From NCBI GenBank assembly GCA_028277745.1, contig JANQFR010000096.1, forward strand, positions 42,152 through 106,151: a stretch of 64,000 bases of DNA, read 5' to 3'. Each line of letters opens with the position of its first letter. Position 1 is the stretch's first letter. Below, piece after piece: positions 7,989-15,644 of the stretch. The position numbers and the translations under genes were made by a program. This DNA is from Phycisphaeraceae bacterium. Lineage in GTDB: Bacteria; Planctomycetota; Phycisphaerae; Phycisphaerales; Phycisphaeraceae. The notes beneath the pieces were generated by a model. It was not told the origin of the DNA and did no database searches. It worked only from the letters and a program-made list of their open reading frames with translations.

Positions 7989-9305
7989 TCACGGGGATTT
8001 AGGCAGTCGATTCGAGGCATATAGCAGCGCGTTGACCAGCATGCGTTCGGTCTCCAGCAGGTCACCGCTCCAGTAGGCGCGCACGCCTTTGGCGCTGACC
8101 TTACCGCCCATGGGATGCGGCCCGAAGGCCACGACGCGGCCGCTACCGAAGGTCCCGGTCACAATCGCAGCAGGTGTTGCCTTGCCGGGCAGTGTCATGA
8201 CGTAGGTCGCAATGACTTGGCAGTCATCACCCGGAACCATGACTGGGCCGTTGCCAAAGTGCATAGGGATTTCCGCTCCCCGAAGATCAGTCAACGCGTG
8301 CGGCTTCAGCCGCACCTTGAACAGCCCCCAGATGTTTAGCGTATAGGCCTCTACATCCAACAGTTTGAGTTGGGCTGCGTAGAAGGATCCTTGGCATGAC
8401 CCGACGTAGCCCCCGCCGTTACGGACGTAATCGCGGATCAACGCGTCGTGGCTTTCGTCCAGCTGATAGCGCGGCCCGGCGGGGAAAAAGATCACGTCAT
8501 ATTGTTCGAGCGGGACCGTACCCAGATCCTCAGGACGAATCGACTCGGCCACGATGCCCTCCGACAACTCCAAAGTGCGCGGCTCTGTGCCTTTCCGGTG
8601 GATCAGATAACCGACTTTCCCCTTGAGCGACGCAATAGCTTCCTGCCGCGCAGCCTGTTGTTCATCGTCCTTTTGAGCCTGATCTGTTGACACCCTATCC
8701 AGCTTTTCCTGCATCCCGGGCAAGGAGGCCGGTTCGTGAATGGCCGAAGCTTCCTGAACGATCAACGTGATTTTGCCAAGCGTCGGGTCAGTGCAGGCGT
8801 AAGTTCCGATGGTGAAATTGGAGGCGTTGCCGTCATCCATGTGCAATTCGGACCCACCATCGACAGACCACTTGTCACCCGGCTCGAGGAATGAGTCGGG
8901 CGCGAAGAAGGCCAGCCAGATATCGTCTTCGCCAGCGCCGGGGTCGCCATCAAACAGGACCCATTCGATAGGGGCCGAGGTTTCATCAGTCAGGTTTTTT
9001 AAGGCTACCGCTGTCGTTAACTTTTCATCAAAGTTGTTCGCATTGGTGTATTCACCAATGTTGTTTTCAGTTGATCCATCCGCTACGAATGCATTGGTGT
9101 TTGGAATCGTTGTTCCATCAAACGCAAACCCGCTGAGAAACTGTACGTCCGTGGCGCCCACCGTTCCACTGCCGACGATAGTGATGTCCAGGTCAGTGCT
9201 GGTGCCCGACACGCCGCCTATGGTGATAAACAGGTCGGCCTGAGCGGCGGCGCCCAGGTGGACCAAGCTGGCCATCGCGAGGGCAATGAGGCTGATCTGT
9301 CGCAT
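7989..9305 (-). CDS. Fusion: PEP-CTERM-type beta domain joined to a BPL_N/amidotransferase-like domain
   Basis: A 438-residue protein started at ATG 9305, which has GGAGAA upstream and is followed by a signal peptide (MRQISLIALAMASLVHLG...AQA/DL). Residues about 25-195 are about 80% identical by eye to the neighbouring PEP-CTERM protein. The sorting motif has decayed from IPEP to IHEP and its membrane helix is gone. Instead, after a charged linker, residues about 225-435 form an amidotransferase-like fold with GGGYVGSCQGSF (conserved Cys) and a GSGRVVAFGPHP stretch, as in BPL_N/ThuA-like domains. Such domains are often found in glycan-degrading loci of planctomycetes. It is the last gene of a leftward operon (LacI, beta-propeller, Gfo/Idh, this gene). 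Longer upstream open frames up to 9503 overlap the Gfo/Idh gene and were not used. Confidence 0.8.
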   Translation of the reverse strand: MRQISLIALAMASLVHLGAAAQADLFITIGGVSGTSTDLDITIVGSGTVGATDVQFLSGFAFDGTTIPNTNAFVADGSTENNIGEYTNANNFDEKLTTAVALKNLTDETSAPIEWVLFDGDPGAGEDDIWLAFFAPDSFLEPGDKWSVDGGSELHMDDGNASNFTIGTYACTDPTLGKITLIVQEASAIHEPASLPGMQEKLDRVSTDQAQKDDEQQAARQEAIASLKGKVGYLIHRKGTEPRTLELSEGIVAESIRPEDLGTVPLEQYDVIFFPAGPRYQLDESHDALIRDYVRNGGGYVGSCQGSFYAAQLKLLDVEAYTLNIWGLFKVRLKPHALTDLRGAEIPMHFGNGPVMVPGDDCQVIATYVMTLPGKATPAAIVTGTFGSGRVVAFGPHPMGGKVSAKGVRAYWSGDLLETERMLVNALLYASNRLPKSP

Positions 9306-9309
9306 GGAT

Positions 9310-10491
9310 CTATTCTCCAGAAGTAGTTGATAGGCAGGCTGAGGTATCTCGGTATTGATAATCCGATTGGCAGATGGCCTGGGGGCGGCTCTGATCATCG
9401 AGTGACTCGATCGCCCGCAACGCAATAGCGGTGGCTCGGGCTCCATCGATGACCCCGCAAGGCGAATCTTCTCCCGCCCGGATCGCGTCGGCGTACGCGT
9501 CAAGCTCGTGGATGTGCCCTTTGTCCACCTTGGGGTAAGCGGCGTAGGTCTTGCGCTTCAGTTCTTCCGCCTGGATCTCCGATTTGGCCCAGCGCCGGGC
9601 GCGGCGTCGGAACCCGGCGATCGTATGGCCGTCACGAGACGCCGTGTCACGGTCGTCCTGCATCGGGAAGTGCTCATCCTCACACCCGGCATACCCCGCG
9701 GTGTGCAGCTCCAAAAACATGTCCAGCACCAGCGTGCTGCTGTCACAGAAAACTTCCATGCGTTCCTTGGGGTAGGTGGCGCTGCCCGCACCGCCCGACA
9801 CGATCATCGCCTGTGAGCCATTGGCAAACCCAATCTGGATCAGGTTGTCGTCGTCGCGACGGCCCGAGCACTGCACCCAATGAGGCTCGTCTTCGAGAAA
9901 CCAGCACGCGAGGTCGTAGAAGTGGCAACCCTCGGACATTACTTTGCCTCCGCCGATGTCCACATCCATGGGCCAACTCGGCCAGAGCTTGGCATCATCC
10001 ACCGCCCTGTACGTCCAGATGGTCGGTTTCCCCGCGTTACGTTGGCGGTACACCTGTTTGGCCATCTGCATCGCAGGGGCGAAGCGCCGATTGTAGCCCA
10101 CCATCAGGCGCGTGTTAGCGTCCTGAATAGACTTCAGGATGGCGCGTGTCTCGGCCCACGTTTTGGACATCGGCTTTTCAACGAAGACGTCCTTGCCGTG
10201 TTCGGCCGACTCGCGGATCAAACGCTCGTGCAAGTCGTGACGCGTCCCAATGAAGATCACCTCGATCTCCGGGTCCGTCAGCAAATCCTGATATCGGTCG
10301 GTCAGGCAACGCGGCTGATACCGTTCCCCCGCGCGGGTTCGGTTGATTTCGTCGACGTCACAGATCGCTTCGACCGACCACTTGGCGCTGGCGTGCGCAT
10401 TAGGAAGGTGATTGGCGCTGACGAAGTTACCCACGCCGATGAAGCCGGCGCGGACAGGATTGTCCGCCGCATTACTCAAGTGTTGATTCAT
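9310..10491 (-). CDS. Gfo/Idh/MocA-family NAD(P)-dependent oxidoreductase
   Basis: A 393-residue cytoplasmic enzyme with an N-terminal Rossmann fold (GFIGVGNF dinucleotide loop, residues about 15-22), the family EKP motif (VEKPMSK) and the C-terminal catalytic region GGGKVMSEGCHFYDL carrying the conserved His and Asp. The family oxidises or reduces sugars, inositols or sugar acids. Its ATG overlaps the stop of the beta-propeller gene (ATGA), so the two are translationally coupled. Four bases separate it from the fusion gene downstream. It is one of three such enzymes in the island; they are not close copies of each other, which suggests successive oxidation steps on one substrate (inference). 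Confidence 0.87.
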   Translation of the reverse strand: MNQHLSNAADNPVRAGFIGVGNFVSANHLPNAHASAKWSVEAICDVDEINRTRAGERYQPRCLTDRYQDLLTDPEIEVIFIGTRHDLHERLIRESAEHGKDVFVEKPMSKTWAETRAILKSIQDANTRLMVGYNRRFAPAMQMAKQVYRQRNAGKPTIWTYRAVDDAKLWPSWPMDVDIGGGKVMSEGCHFYDLACWFLEDEPHWVQCSGRRDDDNLIQIGFANGSQAMIVSGGAGSATYPKERMEVFCDSSTLVLDMFLELHTAGYAGCEDEHFPMQDDRDTASRDGHTIAGFRRRARRWAKSEIQAEELKRKTYAAYPKVDKGHIHELDAYADAIRAGEDSPCGVIDGARATAIALRAIESLDDQSRPQAICQSDYQYRDTSACLSTTSGE

Positions 10492-11690
10492 GGCATGTAA
10501 ACATTTTTAGACACTGAGGTCGGCGTGGCATCAGGCACTTTGCATGCCCAGAGGTAGCCGGCTCGGTCGGTGGTGTCGGTCTCACCGATCCAGAACGTGC
10601 CCTCGTCGGATTGGCAGATATCGTGGCCGATGAATAACGACACGTTGAGTTCGTGGTCTTTAATCAGTCCCAGATCCTCGAACACGTCGATGCCCGGGGT
10701 GAAGCGAAACAGGTGGCAGCCGTTCTCCATGCCGGTGACCCCGTAGATACGCTGATCCAGCCCAAGCGTCATCGCGGGAAGCCGAAGCTTGTCGGCCACA
10801 GGTCGGCCCAGCGATTCACATTCCCCAGTATCCGGATCGAGGCGGATCAGCTCACTATTGAGTTGTCCGATGTAGATTGCGCCGTCGGGTCCGGCGAGCA
10901 TCATGTCGATCGGTCCTTGCCCTGGGAACATCATCCCTTCGCGCCGCGTCGAGCCGGGTAGACCGTGGCGAAAAAAATGCATCTCGTCCGCTTCAGGGTC
11001 GTACTTGAACAGCGAGTGCGTACGATTGTTCCATGTGCCCCAGACGCAGCCGTGCCTGTCCACCGCGGTGCGGTGTGGAATGCTGCCGACGTAGTTGGTG
11101 CGGCGGACGCGGCGTTGTTTCAGGTCATACACGAAGAAATAGAAGGCCGGGTAGGTGAACCCGTAAAGTAACTGCCGCTCGTGATCGACATCGATGCTCT
11201 GCACATATTCCGGTGGCACGGGCCGGCCAAGGTCTTCGTATTCATCGGTGTCGAAGCGGTAGCGGAAAACTCGCCCGCCGGGTGCTTCGCACCGCTGGTC
11301 TTCGCGGTGCAAGCAGGCGGTGGCGCCTAAGATCGAGCCGTCTTCCATCAACGCCAGTGAGCGGTGGATCTTTATCTCGAACGGCTCGCTGATGCGCGGG
11401 TAGTTCAGGTTGTGAAAGCACTCGGCGGTCGGATCAAACTCGTACAGCAGGTCGGTGTCGAAGCTGGTCAATCCACAGATCAGGCGCTGGCGCTTGGGGT
11501 GCCAGAGGACGCTGGTGGTAGAGATTAAGTTGCGGTACCAGTCGGGCTCGGCCACGAACTCGCGGTAGCCCAGCGTGGAAAGCGGGACCGACACCGGTTT
11601 GCACGTGTCGCGTAGGACATAGGCGCGCGTCCGTATCAGGCTGGACGTGGGGCGCGGTTCGACGCGCGTGATACTAGTCATGAAAGTCAC
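10488..11690 (-). CDS. Beta-propeller protein (cytoplasmic, SMP-30/NHL-like repeats)
   Basis: A 400-residue protein without a signal peptide. It is built of repeated strands with patterns such as DGSILGATA, DGAIYIGQL, DQRIYGVTG and DEGTFWIGE, the blade signature of six- or seven-bladed propellers related to SMP-30 or PQQ-like folds. The function is unknown; comparable propellers in sugar-acid loci act as lactonases or as unknown accessory proteins. The start is either GTG 11690, overlapping the LacI stop codon (GTGA), or ATG 11681 three codons in. It lies between the LacI-type regulator and the Gfo/Idh gene, overlapping both, so one polycistronic message is almost certain. Confidence 0.65.
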   Translation of the reverse strand: MTFMTSITRVEPRPTSSLIRTRAYVLRDTCKPVSVPLSTLGYREFVAEPDWYRNLISTTSVLWHPKRQRLICGLTSFDTDLLYEFDPTAECFHNLNYPRISEPFEIKIHRSLALMEDGSILGATACLHREDQRCEAPGGRVFRYRFDTDEYEDLGRPVPPEYVQSIDVDHERQLLYGFTYPAFYFFVYDLKQRRVRRTNYVGSIPHRTAVDRHGCVWGTWNNRTHSLFKYDPEADEMHFFRHGLPGSTRREGMMFPGQGPIDMMLAGPDGAIYIGQLNSELIRLDPDTGECESLGRPVADKLRLPAMTLGLDQRIYGVTGMENGCHLFRFTPGIDVFEDLGLIKDHELNVSLFIGHDICQSDEGTFWIGETDTTDRAGYLWACKVPDATPTSVSKNVYMP

Positions 11691-12715
11691 TCTGCAGAGG
11701 GAGGTTGACAGGTCTCACCGGGGAGCAAGTTGGGCTTCCAATTGAGCTTAACCTGATCGAGCATGGGGTCGTCACGTAGCCAGAACAGCAACCGGGTTGC
11801 GGCCTTGGCCATCTGCTGCCAGGGGGTGTGCAGGGCGGTAAGCTGCGGCTGTTGTTGGCGGGTCAGTGCCGTGCCGTCGAAGCTGATGATCGACACGTCG
11901 TCGGGCACACGGATACCCGCGGCCGAGAGCTGGTACAGCAGGTTGGCTGCCATGCGTTCTGGGGCGACGACCAGCGCCGTCACTTTTTCTTGTTGAATGA
12001 GTTGCTGGGCCACCTTGGCTGCGCCGTTCAAGTCTTCGTGCCCGGTGACGCGTTGCTCGGGTGGGATGCCCAAACGGTGGGCCCGCAGCGATGCCTCAAT
12101 CCCGTCGATCCGCAGACGATTGGACTGGTTTTCCATGCTATTGAACAGCAGGCCGATGCGTTCGTGTCCCAACTTGACCAAGTGGTCGATGGCCATCCGA
12201 CCGGCCAGCGTGTGGTCGGTGGTGCAGGTCGGCACGGTCGGGTCATCGTCCTCGCGGTTCAGTACAACAAACGGGACGTTCGCGTTGCGCACCCGGGCCA
12301 GGAACGGGGCCATGTGCGAGTCAAGGAGACGAAAGCCGACCACACCAACGACGTTTTCGTTCAGGTCAAGCCCCGCTTCTTGCTCCTTGGCCGTGCGGAA
12401 ACGGCCGGCTAGGATGCCGCAGCCAGACTCTTCTGCCACGTCTTGCAATGTCTCAAGGACGTGGATGCTCACCTCGGTATCGCCGTTGGCCTGTTGCATG
12501 GCCGCCGGCTGTAACAGCATGACCATGTTGCCGGCAGTTTTGGGGGTACGGCCGCGGACGGCTGAGCCCTCCATCCGCCGTGCATTAGCGGCCGCTAGGA
12601 TACGCCGCCGCGTATCCGCTCGGACCAGGTCGCTGCCGCTGAGGGCACGTGACACCGTGCTGATCGACATGCCGACGTCTTCGGCAAGCTGTTTTAAACC
12701 GACTGTCTGAGGCAT
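11687..12715 (-). CDS. LacI-family transcriptional regulator
   Basis: A 342-residue regulator. Residues 5-55 form the LacI helix-turn-helix (VGLKQLAEDVGMSISTVSRAL) and residues about 62-335 the periplasmic-binding-protein-like effector domain (DHTLAGRMAIDHLVKLGHERIGLL, PDDVSIISFDGT). It is the first gene of a leftward operon and diverges from the glycoside hydrolase-like gene at 12861. The 145-bp gap holds two palindromes suited to a LacI dimer, so autoregulation and control of both operons is likely (inference). The effector is probably a sugar or sugar-acid derived from the island's substrate. Confidence 0.93.
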   Translation of the reverse strand: MPQTVGLKQLAEDVGMSISTVSRALSGSDLVRADTRRRILAAANARRMEGSAVRGRTPKTAGNMVMLLQPAAMQQANGDTEVSIHVLETLQDVAEESGCGILAGRFRTAKEQEAGLDLNENVVGVVGFRLLDSHMAPFLARVRNANVPFVVLNREDDDPTVPTCTTDHTLAGRMAIDHLVKLGHERIGLLFNSMENQSNRLRIDGIEASLRAHRLGIPPEQRVTGHEDLNGAAKVAQQLIQQEKVTALVVAPERMAANLLYQLSAAGIRVPDDVSIISFDGTALTRQQQPQLTALHTPWQQMAKAATRLLFWLRDDPMLDQVKLNWKPNLLPGETCQPPSAE

Positions 12716-12860
12716 GGAATGACTCCATTCAAAGACCTATAGCTATCACAGGACATCTGATCTGACCTGATCATATCAAAAATGATATGCTTGTTTGCAA
12801 CAGTATGCAAATAAAATACACTTGTGTAGTTCAAACCTGTATGAAGAGTGGCCTTGAAGG
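12716..12860. promoter_or_regulatory. Divergent promoter region with two palindromes
   Basis: An AT-rich 145-bp gap between divergent genes. It contains a perfect inverted repeat CATATCA-AAAA-TGATATG (12772-12789) and a TTGCA-N6-TGCAA repeat (12795-12810). The second shares arms with palindromes at 7150-7162 and 14848-14861. Both are plausible operators for the adjacent LacI-type protein. Confidence 0.55.
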
Positions 12861-14810
12861 ATGAAATCTGCCCGAAATCAGTGGGTGTGCTGGGTGTGGG
12901 CTGGCTGGGAAACCGACCAGCACTACCGGCGACGGGGCGGTAGTGACACGCGCTTCTTCGGGAACGGAGCATGGCTCGACGCCTGGCGCGATCGGCTGAC
13001 CACACCCGAGACGCTCGACTGGTTGGTCGATAGCGGCATCACCACGCTGGTCACCTACTTTTATAAAGGCTTCGGCCTCGACGCCGAGCGCGAAGAACGT
13101 GAGCGGTTACGCGACTGGATCGCTGCCGCGCACGCCAAACATCTCAAGGTCATCGGCTACACCCAAGGCGGGTCACTGTACTACGAGACACTGCTCAATG
13201 AGCAGCCTGACATGATGAACTGGGTGGCGCGCCATCGTGACGGGGCGTTGCAGGCATGGAGTGGAAGTTACTACCGGCTGCGTCCTTGTTTGACCAATCA
13301 GGACTATCTCGCGTACATGCAGCGCGTGCTCGACATCGGCACCCAAGACTTGCAGCTCGACGGCATACATTTTGACAACAACTACTATCGCCACTGCTGG
13401 TGTGAGCGGTGTGCCGCTCGGTTCCGCGACTGGCTGAATCAGCGTGACGACCTGCATAGAATGGTCGGTTTGCCTCATGCAAATCATGTGATCCCGCCGC
13501 CGCTTGATCGCGACGCCGGCGCGTTCAGCGACCCGTTACAAATCCTCTGGATGCGGTTTGGGGCCGAGGTGCGCAGCCAGGCCTATCAGCAGTTGATCCA
13601 GCACACGCGGGCACGGCGCCCCGAGGTGGTATTCGCGGGCAACCCCGCTTTTCCCCGGCGGAGTGTGTATCTCTCCGACTTGGCCCTGGACTTGCATACT
13701 GAAGCGCAGCGGTTCGACGTGTTGTTTGCCGAGAACGGCAACCTGCCGCAATGGGATACTAAACGCTGCGTGTCCCAGGCCGAGGCGTATCTGCTGGCCG
13801 ATGCGCTGGGCTACGGAGTTTTCAGTACCGCTTGGAAAAGCGGGGAAAACAGCGTTTTGCCGCCGCAAAACCCGAGTGAAGTTTGGACGATCATGGCCGA
13901 AGAAGCCTCGTTTCACGCCGCCGCGATCGGTAACAATTGGATGCTGCGCCCAGCGGGTGACTATGAGAAGACGCTCGGGGATCACGCGGCGTTGATAGGG
14001 GCGTTTCGTGACGCCAGCGAATTTTTCGGAAGCCTGCACGAATCGCTGGATCGTCGGCAGCTGCGGCAATGGGGGGAAGTCGGTCTGTTTGTTGAGCCAG
14101 ACACACTCAGCTTGGCGTGGCGTCGCGATCGCGGGGTGATGCGTGCCGCGATCCTCGCGCTGCAGTGCATGAGACTCAGCGTGGTACTAGTCCCGTCAGG
14201 TCGTCCGGTACCTGATGGCGTGCGCATACTGCTGGTTCCGCAGCAAACCTGTCTCAGCGATGAGAGCATGAAGCAGATATCATCTTTTGCGCGAGGCGAT
14301 CAACATCGTGTGTTAGTGATGGGATCGTCAGGCGAGAAAGATCTTATGGCTTTGCCGCGCAACCGCAGCGACAGGGAAAAATGGCGGCGTGGCACTGGCA
14401 TGGTCTGCGATGCGGGAGAACCGTTGGACTGGACGCCGGAGCAGGAAGGCCAGCAATACCTGTCAACCGATGAGTCTGCCGCGCAAGCAGAAGCGCAATC
14501 CGTGATTGGAATGATGCTTGAGCGTATCGGCTTCGCCTCGGCCGTGACCTGTGCCGCGCCCGAAGGCGTGTTGCTGAATGTCGAGCACAACGATAGGGCA
14601 TGGGTCATCCACTTACGCGACCAGACCGGCTGCGGTCAACCGATGGGCAAAATCACCCTTCAATTAGATCCGGCGTGTTTTGGCCGCAAGCCCGTATGGT
14701 GTTACCGGCCCGGCCACACGTCGCCGCTGAAACTTGGTATCGACGCTGATGGCTCCCTAGTGCTGCCAGACTGGCAGCACTACGCCCAGCTTCGATTGAC
14801 CAAGCCCTGA
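12861..14810 (+). CDS. Putative glycoside hydrolase (TIM barrel, GHL6/GH42-like)
   Basis: A 649-residue protein with no signal peptide. Residues about 25-330 resemble the TIM barrel of hypothetical glycosyl hydrolase family 6/GH42 relatives: GITTLVTYFYKG, then DGIHFDNNYYRHCWCERC with two cysteines of a possible metal knuckle, and FDVLFAENGN carrying a candidate catalytic Glu. Residues about 400-510 look like a flavodoxin/amidotransferase-like middle domain, and the C-terminus is a beta domain, the order seen in GH42 enzymes. Activity is not proven. It is transcribed divergently from the LacI operon. The ribosome site abuts the ATG (GAAGG directly upstream), so initiation may be weak. Confidence 0.62.
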   Translation: MKSARNQWVCWVWAGWETDQHYRRRGGSDTRFFGNGAWLDAWRDRLTTPETLDWLVDSGITTLVTYFYKGFGLDAEREERERLRDWIAAAHAKHLKVIGYTQGGSLYYETLLNEQPDMMNWVARHRDGALQAWSGSYYRLRPCLTNQDYLAYMQRVLDIGTQDLQLDGIHFDNNYYRHCWCERCAARFRDWLNQRDDLHRMVGLPHANHVIPPPLDRDAGAFSDPLQILWMRFGAEVRSQAYQQLIQHTRARRPEVVFAGNPAFPRRSVYLSDLALDLHTEAQRFDVLFAENGNLPQWDTKRCVSQAEAYLLADALGYGVFSTAWKSGENSVLPPQNPSEVWTIMAEEASFHAAAIGNNWMLRPAGDYEKTLGDHAALIGAFRDASEFFGSLHESLDRRQLRQWGEVGLFVEPDTLSLAWRRDRGVMRAAILALQCMRLSVVLVPSGRPVPDGVRILLVPQQTCLSDESMKQISSFARGDQHRVLVMGSSGEKDLMALPRNRSDREKWRRGTGMVCDAGEPLDWTPEQEGQQYLSTDESAAQAEAQSVIGMMLERIGFASAVTCAAPEGVLLNVEHNDRAWVIHLRDQTGCGQPMGKITLQLDPACFGRKPVWCYRPGHTSPLKLGIDADGSLVLPDWQHYAQLRLTKP

Positions 14811-14847
14811 TGAGCAGCGCAGACCTTTGCCAGTACCAGCACCATTT

Positions 14848-14861
14848 TTGCATTTTTGCAA
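14848..14861. promoter_or_regulatory. TTGCA...TGCAA inverted repeat, candidate operator
   Basis: An inverted repeat with a 4-bp spacer, followed at 14870-14874 by a further TTGCA (in TTGCAAAT). It lies about 80 bases upstream of the pseudopilin-like gene. It shares its arms with the palindromes at 7150-7162 and 12795-12810 and is probably read by the island's LacI-type regulator (inference). Confidence 0.45.
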
Positions 14862-14938
14862 ACAAGGTATTGCAAATTGACCAGATTTTGGTATCTTCAT
14901 GGTGCAGCGATACCTCAAAAGTTGGGACGGAGCCGTGT

Positions 14939-15607
14939 ATGCCTGAATCTGTTGCTGCTTCACCTTCACGGGCGGGTTTCACGCTCATTGAGTTGCTCGT
15001 GGTGATCTCCATCATCAGCCTGTTGATCACAATCCTGCTGCCTGCACTGAAGGACACCCGAGAGAGCGCACGGTCGGTGGTCTGCGCTTCCAACCTGCGC
15101 CAAGCCGGGCTGCTTTGTCACATCTACCAGCAGGATTACGACGGGTACATGCCCTCGGCCTACAACTCTCCGGCTGGGACACCCCCAGGCGACGGTCTGA
15201 CGTGGTACCAGCAGCTCAAAGAATACAACGACAGCTATGAGTCCGAAGGTGACAACCTCTACCGCTGCCCAAGCTTTGCGTTGCAGTGGATACCCAGCGC
15301 CAACGGCAACTACGCCATGAGCGATCTTCTTATTAAAAGGTTGCCCACCGACCCGGCCTATCGATTAGACGACGTACCGGACCCGACCGATAAACTGCTT
15401 CTGGTTGACAGCTACCAGCGTGCCGTGTCCAACGTGTGGCCGTATTTCTATATCGGCCGGTTCAACAACGGAAACTTCGATGGCCATGAGTACTACTACC
15501 ACAACAATTCGGTCAACGTCCTGTTCATCGCGGGCAACGTGAGCAACTTCAGTGAGCAGGCCGCAGCCGAGGCGTGGGACACTGCTTGGCTGTATGACCC
15601 CGATTAA
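14939..15607 (+). CDS. Pseudopilin-like secreted protein (prepilin-type N-terminus)
   Basis: A 222-residue protein starting at ATG 14939 (an earlier in-frame start at 14810 lacks support). It has the type IV prepilin/type II pseudopilin leader: SRAG/FTLIELLVVISIISLL, cut by prepilin peptidase before Phe, then a hydrophobic helix ending LLPALKDTRESA. The remaining domain, about 50-220, resembles the many planctomycete pseudopilin-like proteins (ASNLRQ...YQQDYDGYMP; DSYQRA...HNNSVNVLF). These are cell-surface or secretion-linked proteins of unknown job, common in glycan loci. It is the first gene of a rightward group: 37 bases separate it from the large secreted protein. Confidence 0.8.
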   Translation: MPESVAASPSRAGFTLIELLVVISIISLLITILLPALKDTRESARSVVCASNLRQAGLLCHIYQQDYDGYMPSAYNSPAGTPPGDGLTWYQQLKEYNDSYESEGDNLYRCPSFALQWIPSANGNYAMSDLLIKRLPTDPAYRLDDVPDPTDKLLLVDSYQRAVSNVWPYFYIGRFNNGNFDGHEYYYHNNSVNVLFIAGNVSNFSEQAAAEAWDTAWLYDPD

Positions 15608-15644
15608 AACGACCACCTCTGACTGATCTAGAAAGGAATATGCT

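Noticed and set aside
9306..9503. N-terminal extension of the fusion gene
   Set aside because: It lies inside the Gfo/Idh gene in another frame; a ribosome site and signal peptide support ATG 9305.
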